Positions 1-10,200 of a DNA stretch of 42,212 nt are shown piece after piece. The position numbers and the translations under genes are program-made. This stretch comes from Nemertoderma westbladi (lineage: Eukaryota; Xenacoelomorpha; Nemertodermatida; Nemertodermatidae). The stretch covers positions 1 to 42,212 of the forward strand of contig JAUCBJ010000387.1 of NCBI GenBank assembly GCA_032718475.1. The letters are read 5' to 3'. Under the pieces are notes generated by a model. It worked only from the letters and a program-made list of their open reading frames with translations. It searched no databases and had not been told where the DNA came from. Each line of letters opens with the position of its first letter. Positions within the stretch are counted from its first letter, which is position 1.

Positions 1-1141
1 AGCACTCGATGAGGAATCTAAGTTTCTCTCCATTAGATAGTACAGAGTTCTGAATGTTATCTTTATAATATTCATTAAAAGGTAACCATTTCATCTCATC
101 TCCATTGAACTTGACGATCTCTCCCACCTTTACCGCTTGCCGGGCTTCGGTTCTAGCCATTTGACGCGTAAAACTTTCTTGAGCCATCGTATTATTGAAT
201 ATAGAATTATCGGTATATAAGTTTCTCGGATTATTATCAAGTCTAGATGAGATATCATTATCAACAGGTTTATAATTACCCTTAATAGGGTTCACTATAG
301 GAGTTTCTATTTCGCTAGCAGTATAGATGCGTGTAGGCTCCACACCTTGCGCATGGGATACTTCAGACCTAACGGGTTGACACATTGTTACAGGGGGTGG
401 TGGTATACCCTTTTGTAAATTGACTAATTTATCGCATTCTAACGCGATACTTTGCTGCACCTTTTGCAACTCTAACCTACTTTCCCTTACTGTTCCCTTG
501 AGCTGCTGAACAGTCTCTTCCATTTCCCGGACCTGCTGAGAGGAGCACAAACAGTGTTCCCTCAGCTGCTCGAGCAGGAGACCCATCTCCCGTCGTCCCT
601 CAGCTACCCACTCAACCGCCGAAGCGGGAGTCGCCAACGTTGTAGCGGGCGAGCGAGAGACGACGGGCGATAAATTCTTAATATATCGCTCGGCGTCCAG
701 GATGGGTTCGGACTCGGGAACAGTCCTACTGGGCACAGGTAGTTTCGTGCTGTGCAAAGGGAATCTAGAGGTGGTTTCTGGGAGCACAGGTGTCTCTAGC
801 ACCGAAGGGGTGTCTTCGAGAACAGGCCTAATTATTTCAGGCTCATCTGTTATAGTAGGGAGTCTTTCTACTGTAATAATTTGGTCTGTGGGTTCTGTAC
901 CACAGAGAGTTCTGTAATACGCTAGATAGTCTGCACTATCCAGATGCATTCTCACCTCAGGAGGTACCCTCCGCTTGAGCATCCGTCTACGTCCGCTTGA
1001 ACGAGATTTATTACCTCTACCTTCGGGATCTCTTATATCACCTTCATCGGAGGAGGCAAATCCCTGTCTTCTGATTTGTCTCCTCAAGTCTGCTTCTGCC
1101 ACTGCCTCTGCCGCTTTTCTTTCCGCTTCTGCTGTTGCCAT
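1..1141 (-). CDS. BEL/Pao-type retrotransposon Gag, N-terminal part, runs off left edge
   Basis: An uninterrupted minus-strand frame of 380 codons runs from ATG at 1141 to the window edge. The N-terminus is Ala/Glu/Arg-rich, followed by a basic patch, an acidic/proline linker, and a Leu/Gln/Glu-rich stretch at about residues 200-245 that looks like a coiled coil. The last 45 residues contain VKFNGDEMKWLPFNEYYKDN and then SNGEKLRFLIE. This is the pattern that opens the DUF1759-type Gag of BEL/Pao elements (F.GD...W..F...Y.D.I, then eKl..L). The frame stays open for about 45 bases upstream of the ATG, so another start is possible. It has no stop or frameshift, unlike every other retroelement here, so this insertion may be young. 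Assignment to BEL/Pao rests on this short terminal pattern only. Confidence 0.7.
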   Translation of the reverse strand, partial: MATAEAERKAAEAVAEADLRRQIRRQGFASSDEGDIRDPEGRGNKSRSSGRRRMLKRRVPPEVRMHLDSADYLAYYRTLCGTEPTDQIITVERLPTITDEPEIIRPVLEDTPSVLETPVLPETTSRFPLHSTKLPVPSRTVPESEPILDAERYIKNLSPVVSRSPATTLATPASAVEWVAEGRREMGLLLEQLREHCLCSSQQVREMEETVQQLKGTVRESRLELQKVQQSIALECDKLVNLQKGIPPPPVTMCQPVRSEVSHAQGVEPTRIYTASEIETPIVNPIKGNYKPVDNDISSRLDNNPRNLYTDNSIFNNTMAQESFTRQMARTEARQAVKVGEIVKFNGDEMKWLPFNEYYKDNIQNSVLSNGEKLRFLIEC

Positions 1142-1309
1142 TGCCTCTGCCACCTTCCTTTCAAGACACTGTCCAAGTCTAATTTTGTTTGTACAGTTGA
1201 ATGCCTACTGCTATATTACAGTTAAAGCAAGTCTAGTAATTCAGTATCACTGCTAGCCTAGTAATTAATTACCGATACTGCTACTCAGTGTAGCGTGATA
1301 TATATAATA

Positions 1310-1690
1310 TATTAGAATACCGGTATGCTTATAGTATATATAAGTATTATTACAGACTAGGTTTATCACAGAATACCGGTATAATTTTAGCACAAATATA
1401 TATAAATATATAATAGGCCTATCGGGAATACCGGTATACAGCTTACAGTTTGTAGTATATATAATTCTGGACTAGAATTAATTACAAGTACCGGTATAAT
1501 TTCAGCCTAAATTTATAGAAATAAAGATAATAGGCCTATCGTAAATACCGGTATGCAGTTTACACTTATAGTGTATATATATAAGTATAATTACAAACTA
1601 GAATTAATTACAGAATACCGGTATGATTTCAACCTAAAATTTATAGAAATAAATATAATAAGCCTATTGTAAATACCGGTATATCAATTA
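1310..1690. repeat. Diverged tandem block with recurring TACCGGTA motifs
   Basis: The palindrome-like motif AATACCGGTAT recurs at least six times. The DNA between recurs too: AATAGGCCTATCG, then a stretch of TATATATAAGTAT, then ACTAGAATTAATTACA. The units alternate and have a long period of roughly 120 bases. The arrangement looks like a degenerate satellite in a retroelement leader. Confidence 0.6.
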
Positions 1691-2604
1691 TTTTAAATAA
1701 CTGAATTTCTGAATTTTAAGGGTTACTTGGTTACTTTACTTACTTTATTACCGTTATTTGAGCAGTAGTCCAACTGATATGGAGACCTAATTGTTGTATG
1801 GCAGGCCTACTATTTATAAATCGTTTGAGTTGATTTATAATATATATATACCCGTTTTAATGGGTTTTGTCAATGTTTGAAATAAATGTTATTATTTCTG
1901 GGGAGTAATCACTACACAAAGCGGTGCGCTTTCAGTGAAGTGTTACTTATAGGACACTAAAACAAATAATTCTAATTTACCTAAGTTACTTAATACTACA
2001 AATTACGTACGATTCGGGTTGAGATTACAATCTCTAAATAAACACAAAAATTTACAAAAAACACAAAATACGAATTTTCAGGGTAATTTTACAAGAAGTC
2101 TACAAACCAGCCTAACAAAGGGTTAGAATCTGGTTATTACAACGGACAGGGTACTACGGTATTTGAAATAATAAGTAATAGTAAATACACTGCGTTGTCT
2201 AGATAGGAAATACCACCGCCTGACGACCTATAGCCGTATCGCTATAGGTACTACGTTATGTATCACGGAGTGTTCTTACCTAGAAGTTAATAGAGCTAAC
2301 GAACGTGCCTATTAACCACTTTACAACACAAATATAATGCCTACACTAATTACTTTCGGAAAGCACTGTACACTAAACCCTAAATTAGGTACGAGTACTT
2401 GTACAACAGATAATCAGTAGTTAAATATACTTGAACAGCCAAAAGAACCACGGTATCTGCTGGAGTGACCGGTGCACAAAATCACCAGTCTTTACCTACG
2501 CCAAGCAGCCCGTATAGTACCGGGGTTAGTTTAACTATAACGGTATGTATAACAAACACAATTACTGTAGGAATAAACTTGGGGATATGAATGTTGCGAA
2601 TAAT

Positions 2605-3190
2605 CGCATAAACTCTGAATAATAAATATTACGCTACGCGTACAAACCATTCAAACAAAATGCAGACCAAATACTGACAGACTACTATCAAGCCTAAATA
2701 AACTACAGGACATGCAGACTCCGAAATGATTAGGTAGTATGCGTTCTAACCCAGTAGCACGACTTATTCTTTAGTTGGGGGTTTACCTTACAGCTTTGGC
2801 TGCCCCTACTTCCTAACCGTTCTTTATCGGACAGAGGCTCTACACACACTGCAATCCGTTCAGACCTAATAACAGCCAGACAACTATCCAGCCTACAAAT
2901 TATCTAAATAAATATTATACGCTACCCGTACAGACTTACACAATCAAAGTACAGACTAAACAATGGCAGACTACTCTCAAGCCCAAATAAACTACAGGAC
3001 ATGCAGACTCCGAAATGATTAGGTAGTATGCGTTCTAACCCAGTAGTACGACTTATTCTTTAGTTGGGGGTTTACCTTACAGTATTTGCTGCCCCTACTT
3101 CCTAACCGTTCTTTATCGGACAGATGATCTACACACACTGCAATCCGTTCAGACTTAACAACAATCAGACAACAGCTCAGCCCACAAATT
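2605..3190. repeat. Direct tandem duplication, period 289 bp
   Basis: The stretch beginning CTACAGGACATGCAGACTCC occurs at 2703 and again at 2992. High similarity continues to CAATCCGTTCAGAC (ending about 2865 and 3154). Similarity also extends upstream into an AATAAATATTA(T)ACGCTAC segment. Two copies are evident, with a weak third start after 3160. Confidence 0.8.
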
Positions 3191-3371
3191 GTCTGTACAA
3201 TCTGTTCAGGCTTACACGCCTTCTGTTCAATACTGGCCTACAAACAAATAAAACTTGACAGAAATAAGTAAAAATCTCAATAAAAAACCAGGGCGGCCGT
3301 TCCCTGATTAAGTACTAAGACCTACCGGTATATAATTATCAAATTCGAATAATACTAATGTACTTATACTG

Positions 3372-3486
3372 GAAGTACCGGTTAGGACAGTTGGGCCTAC
3401 GGACCTACAGAAGTACCGGTTCTGGCAGTTGGACCTACGGGCCTACAGCAGTACCGGTTCTGGCAGTTGGGCCTACTGACCTACAG
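3372..3486. repeat. 38-bp tandem repeat, 3 copies
   Basis: Three consecutive units begin AGTACCGGTT and end GACCTACAG or GGCCTACAG. They share the ACCGGT motif of the 1310..1690 block. The 62-codon plus frame across them is repeat-driven and not a gene. Confidence 0.75.
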
Positions 3487-4788
3487 ATGTACCGTTCAGG
3501 TTTACCGGTTGACCGGTACTTTCAACTTTATTGCTTACTGCAATAAAGAAGCATATATCCGTTATTGTTCGCGCTTTCAGACCTTTGGCAGTTTAACCCG
3601 CCAAATTAGGATGTCTTCTAGATAATAAATCGCTTTAGCCTCTAACAAGTATTTGATTCACTACACTAGTTGAAACCAATCTGTGCGCGATCATTCACCC
3701 GTTGGATATACCCGGGAGATTGATTTCGACAGCTTAATCGTATTGCTATGTAAGCCTAATGTATTATTCGACTGACAGTATTATATAATCTCTGACAATA
3801 TTATTCACATTCGGGGAATATTAACAGTTCCTTTAGGACGTGGCGCTCTATCTATATAAACAGAGTTATGACTTAAACTACTCACAACGATATGGCTTAG
3901 TTACAATTCACATATATGGCGCATTCTTTAGGAAATGCTTCGTTATCAGTCTCACTCATACACAATGCTGCACAATACTGCACACTAATCTGCCGATCTT
4001 CACTGATTTTAGTCACATATAAAAGGAACACGGACCGAATCATGTAGGGTCTATCAAATAACATTAGATTCACTTCAAACCACTTTAACATAAGTCACAA
4101 TTGTTATATGTAACCCTTCTCTCTTACCTTCGGTATATCAAGAATATTGGGTTTCGGGGTTATTTATCGTTATTCCAAATATAATAATTCATCAACCATA
4201 TTATGAAGAACTGACAGTAAATAGCAGTATAACAATATAAAGTATGCACAGGTTGTTTGATTAGGTATGGTATGTTATGTTGTGATAAATGCAGATAACG
4301 GATATATGTCCTTATAATTAAGCCTACTAGTGTAGGGCTAAAGCCGTTCTTCCTGGCTTAGAATCACCAACAACACTAAAAACTGATAAGAATAACTATA
4401 AGAATACCAGCTACCCTTATTCTACAAAGATCTCACCCACCACAGAGAATGAGCATACAGATAGGAAATTCAGTTCAGTAGATCTGTGATAGGTCAAAAT
4501 CAAAACCAACTCAAATCCTATTGGCAGATACAGAAGGCAGGGCTATGGGGCAACGTGGCAATATCAGCCGTTAGCCGTCGTCATGGTAGCGACACTGTTT
4601 TCAAGAGTATCGAGCTTTTACGTCACGAAATTGCAGATTATGTCCTCTAAAGTACAAATACAGAAGAAATGGCTTTTATGTCCTCTAAAACACCAGTACA
4701 GCAAGGACACGGCCTTTTTATGCCTGGTAAACCAACCACAGAGTACTTTACGGGGATAATAACCGGCTAATTACGCAAAAGCTTTTAC
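3487..4788. other. Non-coding, no gene recognised
   Basis: The DNA is AT-rich, and its two short opposed frames near 3840..4091 show no protein-like signature. Around 4640..4720 a short direct repeat (TTATGTCCTCTAAA plus a CAGTACAG-like tail) occurs twice. If the host gene continues to the left, part of the intron before E0 lies here. I searched for an exon ending in phase 1 and did not find a convincing one. Confidence 0.4.
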
Positions 4789-7092
4789 AATCAGTTAAGA
4801 TGCACGAGTTTTTGTATTGTTTCAGCTAACTTTCCGTGCGTGGGTCCAGCCACACTGAATAATCAGTTAAGATGCACGAGTTTTTGTATTGTTTCAGCTA
4901 ACTTTCCGTGCGTGGGTCCAGCCACACTGAATAATCAGTTAAGATGCACGAGTTTTTGTATTGTTTCAGCTAACTTTCCGTGCGTGGGTCCAGCCACACT
5001 GAATAATCAGTTAAGATGCACGAGTTTTTGTATTGTTTCAGCTAAATTTCCGTGCGTGGGTCCAGCCACACTGAATAATCAGTTAAGATGCACGAGTTTT
5101 TGTATTGTTTCAGCTAACTTTCCGTGCCTGGGTCCAGTCACACTGAATAATCAGTTAAGATGCACGAGTTTTTGTATTGTTTCAGCTAACTTTCCGTGCG
5201 TGGATCCAGCTGCACTGAATAATCAGTTAAGATACACGAGTTTCTGTAATGTTTCAGCTAACTTTCCGTGCGTGGGTCCAGCCACACTGAATAATCAGTT
5301 AAGATACACAAGTTTCTGTAATGTTTCAGCTAACTTTCCGTGCGTGGATCCAGCTGCACTGAATAATCAGTTAAGATACACGAGTTTCTGTAATGTTTCA
5401 GCTAACTTTCCGTGCGTGGGTCCAGCCACACTGAATAATCAGTTAAGATGCACGAGTTTTTGTATTGTTTCAGCTAACTTTCCGTGCGTGGGTCCAGCCA
5501 CACTGAATAATCAGTTAAGATGCACGAGTTTTTGTATTGTTTCAGCTAACTTTCCGTGCGTGGGTCCAGCCACACTGAATAATCAGTTAAGATGCACGAG
5601 TTTTTGTATTGTTTCAGCTAACTTTCCGTGCGTGGGTCCAGCCACACTGAATAATCAGTTAAGATGCACGAGTTTTTGTATTGTTTCAGCTAACTTTCTA
5701 TGCGTGGATCCAGCTGCACTGAATAATCAGTTAAGATACACGAGTTTCTGTAATGTTTCAGCTAACTTTCCGTGCGTGGGTCCAGCCACACTGAATAATC
5801 AGTTAAGATGCACGAGTTTTTGTATTGTTTCAGCTAACTTTCTATGCGTGGATCCAGCTGCACTGAATAATCAGTTAAGATACACGAGTTTCTGTAATGT
5901 TTCAGCTAACTTTCCGTGTGTGGGTCCAGCCACACTGAATAATCAGTTAAGATGCACGAGTTTCTGTATTGTATCAGCTAACTTTCTATGCGTGGATCCA
6001 GCTGCACTGAATAATCAGTTAAGATACACGAGTTTCTGTAATGTTTCAGCTAACTTTCCGTGCGTGGGTCCAGCCACACTGAATAATCAGTTAAGATACA
6101 CGAGTTTCTGTAATGTTTCAGCTAACTTTCCGTGCGTGGGTCCAGCCACACTGAATAATCAGTTAAGATACACGAGTTTCTGTAATGTTTCAGCTAACTT
6201 TCCGTGCGTGGATCCAGCTGCACTGAATAATCAGTTAAGATACACGAGTTTCTGTAATGTTTCAGCTAACTTTCCGTGCGTGGGTCTAGCCACACTGAAT
6301 AATCAGTTAAGATGCACGAGTTTTTGTATTGTTTCAGCTAACTTTCTATGCGTGGGTCCAGCTGCACTGAATAATCAGTTAAGATACACGAGTTTCTGTA
6401 ATGTTTCAGCTAACTTTCTGTGCGTGGATCCAGCTGCACTGAATAATCAGTTAAGATACACGAGTTTCTGTAATGTTTCAGCTAACTTTCCGTGCGTGGG
6501 TCCAGCCACACTGAATAATCAGTTAAGATACACGAGTTTCGGTATTGTTTCAGCTAACTTTCTATGCGTGGATCCAGCTGCACTGAATAATCAGTTCAGA
6601 TACACGAGTTTTTGTATTGTTTCAGCTAACTTTCTGTGCGTGGATCCAGCCACACTGAATAATCAGTTAAGATACACGACTTTTTGTATTGTTTCAGCTA
6701 ACTTTCTGTGCGTGGATCCAGCTGCACTGAATAATCAGTTAAGATACACGAGTTTCTGTATTGTTTCAGCAAACTTTCTGTGCGGGGATCCAGCTGCACT
6801 GAATAATCAGTTCAGATACACGAGTTTTTGTATTGTTTCAGCTAACTTTCTGTGCGTGGATCCAGCTGCACTGAATAATCAGTTCAGATACACGAGTTTT
6901 TGTATTGTTTCAGCTAACTTTCTGTGCGTGGATCCAGCCACACTTAATAATCAGTTAAGATACACGAGTTTTTGTATTGTTTCAGCTAACTTTCTGTGCG
7001 TGGATCCAGCTGCACTGAATAATCAGTTAAGATACACGAGTTTCTGTATTGTTTCAGCTAACTTTCCGTGCGTGGATCCGGCTGCACTGAAC
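4789..7092 (+). repeat. 72-bp minisatellite made from the 3' splice junction of exon E0, 32 units
   Basis: Units start at 4789 and every 72 bases. 7021 minus 4789 is exactly 31 x 72, so there is no net indel. Each unit is an intron-like half ending TGTATTGTTTCAG (or TGTAATGTTTCAG), then an exon-like half beginning CTAACTTTCCGTGCG. The last unit carries the real E0 acceptor at 7057 and passes into non-repeated coding DNA. Two sequence families alternate, one with GGTCCAGCCACA and TGCACG, the other with GATCCAGCTGCA and TACACG. Because 72 is 24 codons, one plus frame is open from about 4765 to 7314. That frame has no ATG start and the differences between units are mostly amino-acid changing, so I treat it as a by-product unless transcripts show otherwise. 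Confidence 0.9.
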
Positions 7093-7283
7093 AACCAGTT
7101 GCGAGGCGGCGGCGAGGGTATGAAACTTTGCAACCCACGAGCTGGACCAGACTGCCGGGATGACGCAAGTCAGTTTCTCCACTACAAACAGGCTGTTATT
7201 CCCCTCACACAGTCCAGCAGCAATCCTTATCTAACCAATGTCGGTACATTTCCGAATCTTATAGACAACGTCATATCGTTAAA
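7058..7283 (+). CDS. Exon E0
   Basis: Phase 1 in, phase 2 out, residues 1-74 plus a split Lys. The acceptor is TGTATTGTTTCAG at 7057, inside the last 72-bp unit. The donor is AAA|GTTAGT; the same GTTAGT donor is used by E8 and E12. The translation contains NFPCVDPAALNNQ, which parallels NNMPCLNRTN in E3. It ends VGTFPNLIDNVISLK, which matches the (L/I)G..xN..D strand of the modules. GC content rises sharply against the flanking intron. The phase-2 end joins E1 cleanly. Confidence 0.75.
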
Positions 7284-10200
7284 GTTAGTACAAAATACAT
7301 GTTTGAGTGCATAATTCCTGAAACAGCTATGGTCTCAAAACAAAGTAGGTACAAAAAGTGGATTTCAAGAAATACAACATGAAACGTAATTATCATCAAA
7401 TTTACTTAATATAATTAGCCACGTGTTTTTAGAAATATTATGACAGAAGCTTGAATGTCAATTTTGTTTCAGCAATAATTTCATTAATCAGGCAATTTAA
7501 CCCGTGGCTATAATAATATTTGAAGTATCAAAAGTTTTGTTGTAGCAGAGCGTGGTTTCGATCCACGGACCTCTGGGTTATGGGCCCAGCACGCTTCCAC
7601 TGCGCCACTCTGCTATGTGAAGGTTAAGGGTAATTCTAAGTATAATAATACATCTAATACTTTAATTTGTATTACATTACAACTCCAGACGATTGGGGGA
7701 CATTAGTGCCCGCCCGAGACGTTGTGCCCGGGAACCATAGAAACTAAAATAAAGAGCCTTGCCTTAATAAAATCACTTTTTAAAGCTATAAAATTTATAA
7801 AAACATAAAGTACCTAAAAAAAATCTAGCTACCATGAAATTTTGTTTACTTGCAATTTTTTTTTTACTTGCCATATCGATATTTTTCAACACTCGATATT
7901 TTTACTCGCAATATTTTTACTCTCGATATTTTTACTCGCGATATTTTTATTCTCGATAATTTTACTCGCGATGTTTTTATTCTCGATAATTTTACTCGCG
8001 ATGTTATTACTCTCGATAGCTTTACTTTCGATATTTTTAATCGAGATATTATTTCTCGCGATATTTTTACTCGAGATATATTTTACTCTCAATTTTATCG
8101 ATATTTTTAATCTCGCGATGTTTATCAACACACAATATTTTTACTCTCTAGATTTTTACTCGCTATTTTTTTTTACTCTCGTTTTTTTTTACTTTCGATA
8201 TTTTTACTGTGAATGCAGTATAGCTCTCTCAGTGTCCTCCTGCCAGTATGTGTCTAGAGATTTCCATTTCGCTTATTGAACTGGGTCCCAGCCGAGAACA
8301 ACCCATTTCCAGAGATGGATTCCTGAACATGGTCGGCTGAAGATTTCTGTTAACACTATCGCTATAGACCCATGGTGATGTTGAGAACCGAAGGAGACTG
8401 GCATTAAGTCTCCCAGGAATGTTATGAATGCATGCTGATCCACTCCATCAGTAGCCATTCTTCCAGAACATGAGAAGTGTCAACGGATGATGCGGTTAGA
8501 GATTTGGTCTTTTTTGACCAATGCTGCATTTGCAGTTGGATTCATCAATAGACCAATTCCACCATTGCCACTATCATCTGCTGATGCGAGGGAAAGTCGC
8601 CAACCGCCCCTCATGACCTTCAGAACCTCATCAGTCTGTCCAGTCTGCACTCGGTGCTCTTGAATACCCACGGCGCTAAGATAAAGCAGATCTGCTAATG
8701 CAGTCAGCTCACCTTGTCGCATTGGGGACCCGAGGGTATTAACTGAGGCTAGTCTAGTGACTTGCCTCAGATTCACCAATGGCTTTGTTGGTCGGGGTGG
8801 AACATGAGAGTAGCCTCCAACTCCAGAATCCCTCTCCCCCTCACAATCTCTCCCTCCCTGGTGACCCAGGGTTTGGGCCAGAAAGGTCATGAGGAAAGGG
8901 ACTCACAGAATTGTTGGCCGCTCTCTTTCCAGTAGGTTGTAAGACAGGCAGCCGGTCAGAAGATAACTGACGCCTGTGAGGTCTATTGTGTTCAGTAATT
9001 CTACTGGCCTCTAGTGGCCGGACCTCCGCATTACTAATGTAATCCATAGCGGGGGTTTGGGGGTGCTTTATTGCCGAATCAGCTGCGGGGCTAATACCAC
9101 ACCCTGGTTTTCCATTCCACAGGGCGGGTGTCGTAGTTGAGTCAGATATGGCCCACGTTTGGCTATGTAGCTCGTCTGTTGGTCCATGCCTTGTACCAGC
9201 CATTGTAGATTACCATATGCCTGCTCAGGTCATATTCCCTTGCATCCGAGTATATGGTCCCTTAACTAAGGACCAAGGGCGTCCATATCCCAGAACGAAG
9301 GGGGTCCTAGCTACAGGTCTACATTATTCCCTTAGTAAGAGGGTCTATGCAGCCACAGGTGGCACCTCCTTTATGCTGCATGGATGTGGTAGGTTTTCTG
9401 GATCAATGACCATTCATAATGACCCAGAAGTATTAAGACTGCAAGGATTTACACAGGCATCATTGAAATATTTAGTTGCATCACTTATCACTATTGTATC
9501 ATAGAATCACTCGTCCTCGGTCCTCTGCCCATTGGAGCAGGTTGCTTCTAGTGTTGGTCTTTTTGTAAACTCCAAGAAGACCAAAATCATGACTTGCGAA
9601 CCTAGATAGCCCTCAAGAAATGTCTGATCGTAAGGGCATAAGCTCTATGCACGGCTTGCTTGAGCAGGTGGATGACTTCTGCTACTTGGGATCATTGATC
9701 CGAAAGTCAGGTGAACCCCTTCGGATAGGTAAGGGGAAGGCATGGGCAGCATTAAATAGTCTGTCCAGGATTTGAAAGTCCATTGAATAAAACGGAATCT
9801 TATGCTTCGATTATTTATGGCTGTACTGTAGTAGTACCAGTACTCTTATATGGGAGTCCATGCTGGGCTCTAACTGCAGAGGATACCAACTCTCTGGGTG
9901 GCACTTTCACAAGAATGCTCATTGTTCATTGTCTCATGTACAATGAATACATCTCCAATCAGACTCTATACAACATTGGAAGTGTTCCATTGCTTTCCTC
10001 TAGCTTTACAGTTCAACGGAACAGCCTCCGCTTTATACGACATTGCTTTCGCCGTGAGGACCAGCCAGTGCATAACCCTGTGCTTTGGCGGTCTCATGGA
10101 GTGAATAAGCATGGTGAACAGCCCATGACTTTCTTGAGACGTATCTTAAAGGACACTGGCCTTGAAGATGCGGATGATCTAGCAAATGTGAGGGAGATGT

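Larger units (their letters stand above)
1142..3357. other. AT-rich leader or LTR-like region upstream of the minus-strand gag
   Basis: There is no convincing coding frame. In the gag orientation this is the 5' side, so it should hold the leader and 5' LTR of that element. I could not fix LTR ends because the partner LTR lies outside the window. It contains an ACCGGT-rich repeat block (1310..1690) and a 289-bp direct duplication (2605..3190), given separately. Confidence 0.4.

Noticed and set aside
702-1256. Two plus-strand Ser/Thr/Leu-rich frames
   Set aside because: They are antisense shadows of the intact minus-strand gag frame.
4840-7314. An 824-codon plus-strand ORF as an independent repeat protein gene
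   Set aside because: It has no ATG start and is open mainly because the unit is 24 codons. Half of each unit is an intron end with a splice acceptor, and unit differences are mostly amino-acid changing. Only its last part (7058-7283) is kept as exon E0.
7842-8279. Hydrophobic small protein frames on both strands
   Set aside because: They are generated by a 15-bp AT-rich repeat that is a multiple of three; composition follows the repeat on each strand.
9148-9504. Plus-strand frame with PEVLRLQGF resembling the end of a cytosine methyltransferase
   Set aside because: The match is one short word. The frame lies opposite the inverted LINE 5' part and spans its junction, so it is most likely chance.
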